DNA of 64,000 nucleotides from Eubacteriaceae bacterium (GTDB lineage Bacteria; Bacillota; Clostridia; Peptostreptococcales; Anaerovoracaceae). The position numbers and the translations under genes are program-made. Below are positions 56,040 through 64,000 of this stretch, one piece after another. The notes beneath the pieces were generated by a model. That model did no database searches and was not told where the DNA came from. It saw nothing but the letters and a program-made list of their open reading frames with translations. The stretch lies in assembly GCA_902362435.1 (NCBI GenBank), contig CABIWW010000002.1, positions 62,001-126,000 on the forward strand, read 5' to 3'. Numbering within the stretch: the first letter of the stretch is position 1; the number at the start of each line of letters is the position of its first letter.

Positions 56040-56146
56040 TCATTTCATGAATGAGCTGTGAATGTAGATTTTTTATGGGATTTTTTATATGATCTCATAC
56101 ATTTGTTTTTCATCGTGGACTTTATACATCAAGTTTGTCACAGCTG

Positions 56147-56429
56147 TTTCAGCCAAAAGTATATGAAATTCATAGTGTCATGGCTGAAATATGTAAATTG
56201 CATTGCGCCCGAAGCCTCCACACCGTTCTTTCACATCACGGCTCTTATCATACTTTCACATACATTTCCAGTGCATTTCCTGTTTTCAGCCATTTCTAGG
56301 TTTATCTCTTATTGCTCGGCTGAAAAATCCCAGTTACTCATTTGCTGCCAGCTATCAGAACCTCTTCAGAAACATATAATTTACAGTTTTCAGCCATTTA
56401 CACTTGAAAATTTCAGTTTATGGCTGAAA
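56147..56429. repeat. Three TTTCAGCC/GGCTGAAA dyads
   Basis: 56147-56189, 56284-56325 and 56388-56429; arms TTTCAGCC/GGCTGAAA, 42-43 bp overall and 26-27 bases between arms. Start-to-start distances are 137 and 104 bp. Interiors differ. The gap 56043-56588 is AT-rich and has no gene. Confidence 0.75.
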
Positions 56430-56588
56430 CGGCTATGTAAAACTGCCGCTTTCCACTATACCTGTAAAATTACATAAAAAGACATGCTTATTACATTCTG
56501 CGAAATTATGATTGCCATGCTCCGATCGTGACCATATAATCACATTACATACCGGCACAGCACATGAAAGATTTTTAAGGAGGATCTC

Positions 56589-57446
56589 ATGATCAGCAGA
56601 GAAGCCATACAAAAGGAACTGATAAAATGCAGAAAAATAAAGACCAGGTTGACACGTCAGCTTAAAGAACTGCCTGACAACACGCTTTTTACGAAGCTAG
56701 AGCACGGAAAGCCCAGATTATACACGTATTCAAACGGGAAGCCTCTGTATCTCTCACAAAATTCCTTTCCCGTTTTTGCAGAAATAGCCACAGGCAAGAT
56801 ACTGCGCTTCCTTTTAGAGCAGCTTTCTGTCAATATATCATCGCTTGAAAATCTGAGCTCAGAATACACGCCTCTGCCCGAAATGTTTCAACTGGAAAAT
56901 ATATCGCCGGCACTTCGTGATCTCCGCTACAGCATCAAGGGAACCGTGGCTGAAAGCAGCTGGAACGATCAGCTTCTGCGATATTTACAAGAAGAATTCC
57001 TGCCGGCTCAACAGGGACGCATTACCGAACGTGACATCTATATCTGGAGGTCCATCAAATATGAGGGCAACCCCTACCGCCCGGAGCAAAAGATTCACCA
57101 AACCCCAGGCGGCATCTATGTCCGTTCAAAATCCGAACTCCTTATCGCGACTCATCTCGAGTACATGGATATCCCGTACCGCTACGAAGCACCTCTGGTT
57201 CTGGAAGGCAATACAGTGTATCCCGATTTCAGCATACTTCGACCTGCCGATCATAAGCTTATATACTGGGAACATATGGGCATGCTGGGCGACTTCGATT
57301 ACGCGCAGAAGGCCAGCATGAAACTCATGCAATATTTTCAATGCAATATCCGTCCCTATGACAATCTCATAACTACATACGATGATAACGGTACGCTCGA
57401 TATGGCTCATATCGAACAGATCACGAATACGATGCTCCTTTATTGA
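56589..57446 (+). CDS. Putative PD-(D/E)XK-like protein, uncharacterised
   Basis: 285 residues. N-terminal coil (1-40), a middle part with a QLLRYLQEEFLPAQ helix, and a C-terminal block VRSKSELLIATHLEYMDIPYRYEAPLVLEGNTVYPDFSILR...YWEHMGM, which looks like a restriction-endonuclease-like fold (Glu in KSE, Asp in PDF, Glu in WEH). The last catalytic position is His rather than Lys, so activity is uncertain. AAGGAGG precedes the ATG. Alone on its strand, downstream of the dyad trio. Function unknown. Confidence 0.65.
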   Translation: MISREAIQKELIKCRKIKTRLTRQLKELPDNTLFTKLEHGKPRLYTYSNGKPLYLSQNSFPVFAEIATGKILRFLLEQLSVNISSLENLSSEYTPLPEMFQLENISPALRDLRYSIKGTVAESSWNDQLLRYLQEEFLPAQQGRITERDIYIWRSIKYEGNPYRPEQKIHQTPGGIYVRSKSELLIATHLEYMDIPYRYEAPLVLEGNTVYPDFSILRPADHKLIYWEHMGMLGDFDYAQKASMKLMQYFQCNIRPYDNLITTYDDNGTLDMAHIEQITNTMLLY

Positions 57447-57474
57447 TTCCCGTATTTTTATGCAAAGCGCAGGG

Positions 57475-57565
57475 CAGCACAAAAGCGCGGTTTTCCAGGC
57501 TGCTGAAAACGGATCCGGATCCAGGGGAACCGAGACAGCACAAAAGCATGGTTTCTAGGCTACTG
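57475..57565. repeat. Two related hairpins, 61 bp apart
   Basis: CAGCACAAAAGC...GGCTGCTG (57475-57505) and CAGCACAAAAGC...GGCTACTG (57536-57565). Found between convergent genes. Confidence 0.55.
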
Positions 57566-57623
57566 TCTGCTTTTTATTTGCAGCAAAAATGACGAACTGT
57601 CGCATTAATGATTTCTGATCGTT

Positions 57624-57680
57624 AGGGCGATGCCCTTTTCTTTCTACAAAAAAACGGCTGCCTGATGGCAACCGTTTTTA
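57624..57680. terminator. Terminators between convergent genes
   Basis: AGGGC-GAT-GCCCT with TTTTCTTTC (57624-57640) and AAACGGCTGCC/GGCAACCGTTT with TTTTTATT (57651-57680), the latter directly after the minus-strand gene. Confidence 0.7.
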
Positions 57681-57702
57681 TTCGATCTTAAATTATGTAA
57701 GC

Positions 57703-58989
57703 TTATTTAGTTACTGCATCTAAGAAAGCTTTTTCGTTTAATTCATCTGCGTATTCTGAATCCATTTCTTTGATTCCAGCAGGGAATTCGTACTTAGCAA
57801 GTCTTTCTACGAATGGATCTGGATCGAAGTGTTCTGGACCCCATGCACCAGCATCAGCCCAGATACCCTTAGCGATAAGTTCCATCATGATTACAGGACC
57901 TACTGCAGTCTGAGCAACTACTGAGTTAGTAGTGTACTTCTTGATGCATTCCTGGTTGTCAGCGATCTGATACAGATATACTGATCTGTATTTTCCGTCT
58001 TTCCATCCAGTTACCCAAGTACCTGCGCATCCTTTACCTGTCATTGTCATTGTAGCATCAACAGGGCTAGGGATTACCTTGCAGACGAAGTCTCTAGGAG
58101 TGATTTCGCTGTCGCCAACCTTGATCTTTGTTCTCTTGTCTGAGAGACCATATTCGAACAGAACCATTAACTTCTTTCTGAAGTCTGCAGGTACACCATA
58201 TTTGAATGTACATCTGTTACAATCGATTTCTCTTGGAACGAGGAGTACTTCTTCGTGTTCTACGTTGATTACTTCTACGTCGCCGATTCCGCCAGGGAAG
58301 TTGAAGATTTCAGGCTCTGAGAACTGTTCTGTACAGAACCAGTGTCCTTCAGGATGCTCTTCGTTCTTTTCCCAGATTACTGGTGGCTGTAAGCATTCTT
58401 CGATAGTTGTCCATACTGAGAATCCGAAGTCTGAATCAGTATTTCCATAGTTATCTCCGTCTCTTACGTTTACTTCATCGATCTTGTCGAATAAGTGCTT
58501 AGCAGCATACTTAGCAAATACGTCAGCCATTCCCGGTTCAACACCTGAACCGCAGATAGCGATCTTGCCGGAAGCTTCCCATTCCTTCTGCTTAGCGAAC
58601 TGATAGTCACCTAACTTGATGTTAGGAAGTTCATAAGGCTTTTCAGGATGCTCAGTACCTAATGTCATAGCGCAGTCAAGGTATCCGATCTTTGCAGCCA
58701 GGCAAGTGTCAAAGATAGTTTCGTTCATTCTTGGATCGCAAGCGTTCATTGCGAAATCAATATCATGCTTAGCGATTACAGCCTTGATATTGTCAGCGTC
58801 CATAGCGTTGATCTGCTCAGGAACGAATTTTCCGCCGCCGCAGATTTCTTCAGCTACTTTCTTAGCTCTTTCAACGTTATAGTCAGCTACTACAACTTTT
58901 TCAGCCCAGTCAGCCTCTGCGCCCTGTCTTGCGATAATTTTTGCTGCTGATGTACCAACGCCACCTGCACCAATGATAAGTAATTTCAT
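57703..58989 (-). CDS. Saccharopine dehydrogenase family oxidoreductase
   Basis: 428 residues. N-terminal Rossmann NAD(P) site GAGGVGTSAAK (7-17), DYN in the second strand, then the catalytic domain with FGFSVWTTIEECLQPP and HEEVLLVPREIDCNRCTFKYG. Length and motifs fit LYS9/carboxynorspermidine-type dehydrogenases; which product is made cannot be fixed. Third positions are AT-rich compared with neighbours and the ribosome site is GGAGG, signs of high expression. A 14-bp palindrome lies in its leader. Confidence 0.85.
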   Translation of the reverse strand: MKLLIIGAGGVGTSAAKIIARQGAEADWAEKVVVADYNVERAKKVAEEICGGGKFVPEQINAMDADNIKAVIAKHDIDFAMNACDPRMNETIFDTCLAAKIGYLDCAMTLGTEHPEKPYELPNIKLGDYQFAKQKEWEASGKIAICGSGVEPGMADVFAKYAAKHLFDKIDEVNVRDGDNYGNTDSDFGFSVWTTIEECLQPPVIWEKNEEHPEGHWFCTEQFSEPEIFNFPGGIGDVEVINVEHEEVLLVPREIDCNRCTFKYGVPADFRKKLMVLFEYGLSDKRTKIKVGDSEITPRDFVCKVIPSPVDATMTMTGKGCAGTWVTGWKDGKYRSVYLYQIADNQECIKKYTTNSVVAQTAVGPVIMMELIAKGIWADAGAWGPEHFDPDPFVERLAKYEFPAGIKEMDSEYADELNEKAFLDAVTK

Positions 58990-59010
58990 CTCTTTACCTC
59001 CATAAATAAT

Positions 59011-59024
59011 ATTGTTTAAACAAT
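59011..59024. promoter_or_regulatory. 14-bp palindrome in saccharopine dehydrogenase-like gene leader
   Basis: ATTGTTTAAACAAT, 22-35 bases ahead of the ATG at 58989. A possible operator or mRNA element. Confidence 0.4.
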
Positions 59025-59109
59025 AGTTTTAACTTTATTATGTCTAACTATATAGTAGTCCCTTTATCAGAAAATTTCAATTACACCTTTGTCTTAATCA
59101 CATGATAAG

Positions 59110-59340
59110 GTTGCGATTTCTCCCGAAGAGCGCAGCAAGCGCGATTCGTCCGGAGAAACCGACAGCGCAGTGAGCTTCGCGAACGGAGGAGTCCTCGGAG
59201 AGGACGTTGCGATTTCTCCCGAAGAGCGCAGAAAGCGCGATTCGTCCGGAGAAACCGACAGCGCAGTGAGCATTGCGAACGGAGGAGTCCTCCAAGAGGA
59301 CGTTGCGATTCGCCCGGAGAAACGAGGCGCAGCCGAAGAG
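59110..59340. repeat. Tandem 96-bp repeat, 2.4 copies
   Basis: Units start at 59110, 59206 and 59302 with GTTGCGATT. Each contains TTTCTCC...GGAGAAA hairpins. The third unit is a shortened form in which the segment between two GCGATT words is lost. The array ends at the AraC-type gene stop (59341). 96 bp is 32 codons, so the array is open in several frames, which explains long spurious ORFs. Confidence 0.8.
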
Positions 59341-60876
59341 CTAGATCCTGTCGATCAGTATCAGCTCGGCGCCCACTCCCTCGAATATCGTTCGCACGCT
59401 GAGCGCGTCCGAGCTGATGTAGCTGCTCGTCCTGATATTCGGCTCAGATATCATCTTGTTTATAAAGTTTTCCCTCAGGCTGGATCGCTTGTCCGGATTG
59501 AAACCATGTGCGATCTTTGCAAGAAAGTTCTCCTTTTCCATCCTGTACCTGATCACTCTGAAGTTTCCCGAAAGCCCTGTGCAGCGCACGAGGAACTCCA
59601 TCTCGTTCTCATAGTTCCTGACGATCCTCATCAGATCATCTCTGCTCATTATCTTACGCAGGTTCTTGCCTGTGTTTTCATCGAAGTTGTACACCAGGAT
59701 GCTGAGACTGTTCAGCACACCAGGGAACTTGCACTTTGTCGAGACTATATAATTCTCGCCTGCCGCGATGATGTTCTCATTCAGCTCCCTGAACTTGCGG
59801 TACGGATCCGCGAGGACACGGTTCACATCTCTTTCCATTATCTCCGACATGCTGACCGGCTTCTTTATCACTTCCGCGAACTCATCATAAATATCGATAT
59901 CTATTATCACAGGCTTAGCCTTGAATTTATCAGCGTAGTCAGCGTAGATCCCCTTGACCTGCTTTCTTATCGCCTCTTCTATCTCTGCCGGAGTCGCAAG
60001 CTTGTACTGTGCGGCTATATCGCGGCTTATTATCTTTCCTATATATTTTTTACGGTATTCCAGCGGATGCATGCCGAACCACTGCTCGAAATGCTTTATA
60101 TAATATCTCACAGCTGAAAATCCGGTTTCCTCCGCGATCGCTCCTATTTTCTTGTTGGTCCCCAGCAGAAGACGCTCGGATTCCTCGACTCTTATATAGC
60201 TCAGCAGATCCTGGAAGCTCAGTCCTGTCGCTTCCTTTATGATATGGGAAAGGTAGTAGATGCTGAGATGTTCACGATCTGCGATCTCGCTGAGCGTCAG
60301 CTTTCTCGTGTAATTGTCGTACATATAGTCAGTTATCCTGTTGAGCCTGCCGGCAAGGATCTTGTTCCCTTTGTTCTTTAGCTCATTCTTGAATCTGCCG
60401 TTTTCCATGACAAAATACTGAAAGTCGGAAAGCAGGCACGCGATCAGGTTGTGAGTGCTTTCTATCACCTTATGCTCATAACCGTAGCCCTTCTGCAGGA
60501 TCTCCATCATGATCCTCGCGAGCAGAGTACGCAGCACTTCAAGGCTCTCATCACTGTCATCCTCTATGTCTGTTACAAAGAAGTTGTTTTTAAGATTGTC
60601 ATAGTATCTGGAAAAGTACGTCAGATCCATCTGGAACATCATCACGAGATTATCCTCGTCTGTACGCTGGAAACTGTGCATTTCCCTGTCATTGAGAATG
60701 AACACGTCTCCCTGCTTGAGAGTATATGTATAATATCCGTTCCTCAGTATCACACTTCCGTCAAGGACATACACCACCTCCATATCATCATGGAAATGAA
60801 TAGGATATTCTGTTATGTTCGCCGTGACCACATTGATAGGCAGCTCATCCTTGTAAACGATTTTTTCTTTTAACAT
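59341..60876 (-). CDS. AraC family regulator with cupin and C-terminal extra domain
   Basis: 511 residues from ATG 60874-60876 (MLKEKIVYKDELPINVV), preceded by CAGGAGAAG; a GTG eighteen bases upstream is the alternative. N-terminal cupin (about 20-90, HFHDDMEVVYVLDGSVI). AraC double HTH about 175-280 (LTLSEIADREHLSIYYLSHIIKEATGLSFQDLLSYIRVEESERLL...GFSAVRYYIKHFEQWFGMHPLEYRKKY). A C-terminal region of about 200 residues of unknown fold follows. Possible regulator of the downstream dehydrogenase by position only. Confidence 0.85.
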   Translation of the reverse strand: MLKEKIVYKDELPINVVTANITEYPIHFHDDMEVVYVLDGSVILRNGYYTYTLKQGDVFILNDREMHSFQRTDEDNLVMMFQMDLTYFSRYYDNLKNNFFVTDIEDDSDESLEVLRTLLARIMMEILQKGYGYEHKVIESTHNLIACLLSDFQYFVMENGRFKNELKNKGNKILAGRLNRITDYMYDNYTRKLTLSEIADREHLSIYYLSHIIKEATGLSFQDLLSYIRVEESERLLLGTNKKIGAIAEETGFSAVRYYIKHFEQWFGMHPLEYRKKYIGKIISRDIAAQYKLATPAEIEEAIRKQVKGIYADYADKFKAKPVIIDIDIYDEFAEVIKKPVSMSEIMERDVNRVLADPYRKFRELNENIIAAGENYIVSTKCKFPGVLNSLSILVYNFDENTGKNLRKIMSRDDLMRIVRNYENEMEFLVRCTGLSGNFRVIRYRMEKENFLAKIAHGFNPDKRSSLRENFINKMISEPNIRTSSYISSDALSVRTIFEGVGAELILIDRI

Positions 60877-60941
60877 CTTCTTCTCCTGTTTCACAAATAT
60901 TATGTTAACCTATTGTCGTTTCGTATCTGACAACTTTCAAC

Positions 60942-61108
60942 AAGTGGATATCTTTCAAATTTTAAGGGTTTCGGAAGTTTTCCACAATTTTTTCAAGATT
61001 GTATACGATTTTATCCAAAGATTGCTGTGGATAATTATTTTTTTGCTTTTGTGTATTTTTCAACGTTTGTCGCTGTCAAGCGCTTTTTTGACCACAAAGT
61101 TATCCACA
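60942..61108. promoter_or_regulatory. Cluster of DnaA-box-like 9-mers
   Basis: Two perfect boxes, TGTGGATAA (61026-61034) and TTATCCACA (61100-61108), with near matches TTTTCCACA (60978-60986), TTATCCAAA (61011-61019) and AAGTGGATA (60942-60950) in an AT-rich gap with no gene. Confidence 0.6.
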
Positions 61109-61170
61109 ATTTTATTCGGATTATTCAACTTTTGCCTGCTCCATGCCAAATCCCCTGAAATTCAACGGTT

Positions 61171-61902
61171 TTACTGATTTCCACATTTATCTCTGTTTAC
61201 GTAATCACATATCCCTCTGCACAGCTCCTCAGCTATCCTGTCCTGAAAATCCTCATTTTCCAGATTTTCGGCATCCTCCCGGTTCGAGAGAAAACCGCAT
61301 TCTACTATCACGACAGGCACCTCCGGAGCCCTGAGGATAAACACATCACTTTTCCCGAGCTCGCTCCGTTTCTTGTCAGTGTTTATCTCTCTGTTCAGCA
61401 GCTGCTGCAGGATATGTGCTGCCGCTTCACTTTCTCTGACTATATCCTCATCCGCGTCAGATGAAAAAAACACCTGCGCACCTTTTACTGACCGATCCTG
61501 TGTAAAACTGTTGAGATGTATACTCACGGCAAGTTCCGCGCCCGACTCGTCGATGATGCGCTTGCGCTCCTTCATATCCTGAGTCTTCATACTGCGTATG
61601 CTCGCCGCTTCCGAATCATCGTACAGTCCCTTGTCCCCGTCTCTTGTCATCACGACTTTGAGCTTTTCAGCTTCCAGCCTGTTCCTGAGTTTCAGCGCGA
61701 TCGCCAGGTTTATGTCTTTTTCGACAGTCCCGTCAGCACTTTCCGCGCCGCCGTCCATCCCTCCGTGTCCCGGATCCAGCACGACCGCAGGGCTTTCTGC
61801 AGCTTTCCACACATGATCTGCCATATCATGCTGTGAAGGTACACCGAATACCACCCCCAGCAGTATGCACGCAACCAGTAAAATCATTCCTTTGCTTTTC
61901 AT
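61171..61902 (-). CDS. N-acetylmuramoyl-L-alanine amidase, CwlD-like
   Basis: 243 residues from ATG 61900-61902. N-terminal membrane or signal segment, then Amidase_3: VVLDPGHGGMDGGAES (zinc His), KDINLAIALKLRNRL (zinc Glu region), VSIHLNSF (zinc His) and VIVECGFLSNREDAENL (catalytic Glu). Cuts the amide between MurNAc and L-Ala of peptidoglycan. The small size with no wall-binding domain is like CwlD, which trims spore cortex, so sporulation is possible but not shown. Confidence 0.9.
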   Translation of the reverse strand: MKSKGMILLVACILLGVVFGVPSQHDMADHVWKAAESPAVVLDPGHGGMDGGAESADGTVEKDINLAIALKLRNRLEAEKLKVVMTRDGDKGLYDDSEAASIRSMKTQDMKERKRIIDESGAELAVSIHLNSFTQDRSVKGAQVFFSSDADEDIVRESEAAAHILQQLLNREINTDKKRSELGKSDVFILRAPEVPVVIVECGFLSNREDAENLENEDFQDRIAEELCRGICDYVNRDKCGNQ

Positions 61903-62031
61903 AGACACACCTCTCCATCCCGGAAACATCAGCGCGATATTTCCTTTACGATAAAAGATATGCCAGTCACCGCAAATTAATCATCTAATATGTATTATAA
62001 AACAACTCGAACATTTTTAACAGCATTTTGT

Positions 62032-62060
62032 TTGACTTTTTTGTTATATACGGATAAAAT
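62032..62060 (+). promoter_or_regulatory. alaX promoter
   Basis: TTGACT, 17-bp spacer, TAAAAT, about 38 bp ahead of the start. Confidence 0.6.
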
Positions 62061-62098
62061 TCAATTAATCTACTTGCTATTTTATGGGAGTCAAAAAA

Positions 62099-63355
62099 AT
62101 GAAAATAACAAAATTATACCAGCAGGACCGATATCTCAAAAACTGGACTGCCAGAATAACGTCAGTCCGGGCATCAGATGAAACACCCGGTCAGTTTACA
62201 TTGACACTTGACCGGACAGCATTTTTCCCCGAAGGCGGCGGACAGAGTTGTGACACGGGAACGATCGAAACCCCTCACGGAAAATTCACAGTCATCGACG
62301 TGCAGGAAGACGGAGAAAACGTCATCCATACCGTAAAGCCGGCCGATGACAGCGGAACGCCTGAGCTTTCCACCGGCACCGAAGTGACATGCTCCCTCGA
62401 CTGGGACAGAAGATTCGACAACATGCAGCGCCACTGCGGCGAGCACATCCTTTCAGGGATATTCTTCAGTCTTTTCGGAGGAGTGAACAGAGGCTTTCAC
62501 ATGGGGCACGACTACATGACCATCGATATTTCGCTTGAAGAAAAGCCGGAGATAACCGAGATCACATATCAGGACGCCCTCAGAGCCGAGCTCGAGGCAA
62601 ACAGAGTCATCTGGTCCGCCGCACCCGTGACCGTGCTGCGCTTCGATTCGCGTGAAGAAGCCGAAAAAATGCCCCTCAGAAAAGCGCTTGCCTTCGACGA
62701 GGATATTTCTATCGTGTGCGTTGGCTCCGTCGAGAATGCCTCGGACTGCGTCGCATGCTGCGGTACTCATCCTGACACCGCAGGTCAGGTCGGCCTGATA
62801 AAGATCTACAAAATCGAAAAATACAAGGGCATGTTCAGGATATATTTTGAAGCCGGACAGCGCGCACTGGCAGACTACGACATAAAACACGACATGTTAA
62901 CGGATCTTTCAAACAGGTATTCTTCCTCAGTTGAGGATTTCCCTTCAAAGCTCAAAGCACAGGAGGAAAAGACCGCAGCCCTGAAAGACGAGCTTTTCCA
63001 TCTGAAAAAAGCGTATATAGAAAACGAATGCACGCGGCTCGATGCTATCCTCGACGGCGCTGATGCGAACGTTGTCGTCTACCCTCTCGAGCACCTTTCC
63101 CTGGATGATGCCTTCAGCATGGGCAAACACTACATGGGAAAAACCGGCCGCCTGATAATGCTTTACGCGAAAAAGAATACATCTTATATCCTCGTGTCCG
63201 ACGGCAGCATAAAGTGCGGCGCGCTCGTAAAAGAATACGCTTCATTTTACAACGGAAAAGGCGGCGGCAACGACACCTCTGCACGCGCGATATTCTCGAA
63301 TGCAGACGACGCTGCGCTTTTTGCAGATCTGATCAGAAAACACCTGATGCCGTGA
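62099..63355 (+). CDS. Alanyl-tRNA editing protein, AlaX-L type
   Basis: 418 residues from ATG 62099 (MKITKLYQQ), preceded by GGGAG; an ATG 15 bases earlier is possible. Editing zinc site RHCGEH (His112, His116) and CVACCGTH later. C-terminal glycine-rich DHHA1-like end (YNGKGGGNDTSARAIF). Hydrolyses mischarged Ser- or Gly-tRNA-Ala; the long form is AlaX-L. Cytoplasmic. Runs alone. Confidence 0.9.
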   Translation: MKITKLYQQDRYLKNWTARITSVRASDETPGQFTLTLDRTAFFPEGGGQSCDTGTIETPHGKFTVIDVQEDGENVIHTVKPADDSGTPELSTGTEVTCSLDWDRRFDNMQRHCGEHILSGIFFSLFGGVNRGFHMGHDYMTIDISLEEKPEITEITYQDALRAELEANRVIWSAAPVTVLRFDSREEAEKMPLRKALAFDEDISIVCVGSVENASDCVACCGTHPDTAGQVGLIKIYKIEKYKGMFRIYFEAGQRALADYDIKHDMLTDLSNRYSSSVEDFPSKLKAQEEKTAALKDELFHLKKAYIENECTRLDAILDGADANVVVYPLEHLSLDDAFSMGKHYMGKTGRLIMLYAKKNTSYILVSDGSIKCGALVKEYASFYNGKGGGNDTSARAIFSNADDAALFADLIRKHLMP

Positions 63356-63408
63356 CCCGAAAGGCCCGCAACGTCCGAGACAGTCATAGCAGTCCAGCGA
63401 CCCGAATG

Positions 63409-63576
63409 ATCTGTGCGGTTCCGCAACGTCCTGCACAGATCCGCAACAGCTTGGATCCTCGGCATCCGTGGGAATCCGAGAAACAAACCAACTATAAAAC
63501 CGGAGCGACTGTGATCCGCCCCCGCCCACTTCAGGCTTCAAGGGGAGCATATCATTATCGCCCCGGTTTTTCTTTA
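63409..63576. terminator. Hairpins and terminator after the AlaX gene
   Basis: ATCTGTGC/GCACAGAT (63409-63440) then a long stem AAAACCGGAGCG (63496-63508) with CGCCCCGGTTTT (63559-63570) and TTCTTT. Between convergent genes. Confidence 0.6.
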
Positions 63577-63612
63577 TCTTTATTCAGCTTCGCCGTGTGC
63601 TTACGGCAGGCG

Positions 63613-64000
63613 CTATTTGATATATATGGTCACGTACCTTGCGCCCCAGCTTATGCACTCCGTATTCGTGTCCATATAGATGTCGATCGTGTTGCCCACG
63701 ATATTGCCGCCCGTGTCCTCCGCACGTCTCGCGCCGACACCCTCTATGTACACTTCCGATCCGAGCGGGATAACGCTTGGATCCACTGCGATCTCACCGA
63801 CTCTTGCCCTCGTGCCCATCGCAGTCGTGCCGCCGCCGGTATACGCGTACGCCTTTACAACGAGCTTGCGGCTGTACGACTGACCGTCAAAATTTATCCT
63901 CGTTCCGTTTGCGACCACCTTGTCGACAGCTGCCGTGAGTGTCTCCCTGGAGATCTCCGAACGCGACGATTCGACACCGTCCACATACGTCACCTTGTAT
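63613..64000 (-). CDS. 3D-domain cell-wall protein, C-terminal part (cut by window edge)
   Basis: The open frame continues past position 64000, so the start lies outside. Visible: the end of a G5-like strand (YKVTYVDGVESSRSEISRETL) and then the 3D domain, KAYAYTGGGTTAMGTRARVGEIAVDPSVIPLGSEVYIEG...EDTGGNIVGNTIDIYMDT, with conserved Asp residues. This RpfB/MltA-like pairing of G5 and 3D is common in Clostridial wall-lytic proteins. Ends IYIK. Confidence 0.85.
   Translation of the reverse strand, partial: YKVTYVDGVESSRSEISRETLTAAVDKVVANGTRINFDGQSYSRKLVVKAYAYTGGGTTAMGTRARVGEIAVDPSVIPLGSEVYIEGVGARRAEDTGGNIVGNTIDIYMDTNTECISWGARYVTIYIK

Noticed and set aside
59170..60117. Plus-strand open frame of about 315 codons over the AraC gene end
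   Set aside because: It is created by the 96-bp (32-codon) tandem repeat plus antisense of the AraC gene; no family match or ribosome site.
60942..61108. Chromosome origin oriC
   Set aside because: DnaA boxes are present, but no dnaA, dnaN, rpmH or gidA lies nearby, so oriC cannot be claimed.

Overview
The window reads as chromosomal DNA of a low-to-moderate GC Gram-positive anaerobe of the Clostridia. Evidence: a SAM-I riboswitch ahead of metK, a SipW/TasA-type surface system, a CwlD-like amidase, a 3D-domain wall protein, SipW-tagged and wall-anchor-like surface proteins, an iron-sulfur aldo/keto reductase and AGGAGG ribosome sites. A gut or oral Eubacteriales member near Anaerovoracaceae is a guess from gene style only. 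No rRNA, tRNA, IS transposase or CRISPR-Cas was recognised.

Surface region (1-7.3 kb and 12.6-21.6 kb). A minus-strand locus encodes a two-module CalY-like membrane protein, a SipW-type signal peptidase with a long Q-rich cytoplasmic tail, then at least four tandem SipW-tagged cargo proteins with beta-helix-like C-terminal halves; the last runs off the left edge. A fifth cargo gene lies at 12.6-13.8 kb beside a 2512-residue fibro-slime/pilin-repeat adhesin. Cargo genes are separated by conserved covarying hairpins. Two surface promoter or leader regions carry G9 tracts, which are phase-variation candidates. Between these loci lie an NSS transporter and a MoxR/VWA pair.

Middle region (22-39.7 kb). 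An amidohydrolase with a GPH-type symporter, a second GPH symporter, a pseudouridine synthase, a DUF815 ATPase, a long-chain acyl-CoA synthetase, a TetR/ABC-2 exporter operon, a HAD phosphatase, a secreted PI-PLC-like lectin protein, and an SdpI/LOG pair.

Accessory island (39.8-42.7 kb). Phd-Doc and HicAB toxin-antitoxin modules and a KilA-N protein, AT-richer than the flanks.

Housekeeping block (42.8-49.4 kb). guaA, guaB, lysC and metK on the minus strand, with metK under a SAM-I riboswitch. Then two serine hydrolases, an aldo/keto reductase, a zinc-ribbon protein, a truncated flavodoxin, a PD-(D/E)XK-like protein, a saccharopine-dehydrogenase-family enzyme, an AraC regulator, a CwlD-like amidase, an AlaX editing protein and the end of a 3D-domain protein.

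The least explained signal is in the gaps. A family of nine dyads with the rule TACCAA-N24-TTGGTA (always 36 bp) occurs as two four-unit arrays with 73-74 bp period, each between convergent genes, plus one solo copy. Their interiors share no sequence while the outer stem bases covary. A second dyad family (TTTCAGCC/GGCTGAAA) has nearly the same geometry. Other notable gap features are a DnaA-box cluster, a promoter-to-terminator interval that may be a small RNA, a repeat insertion in the metK leader, and several tandem or palindromic repeats.
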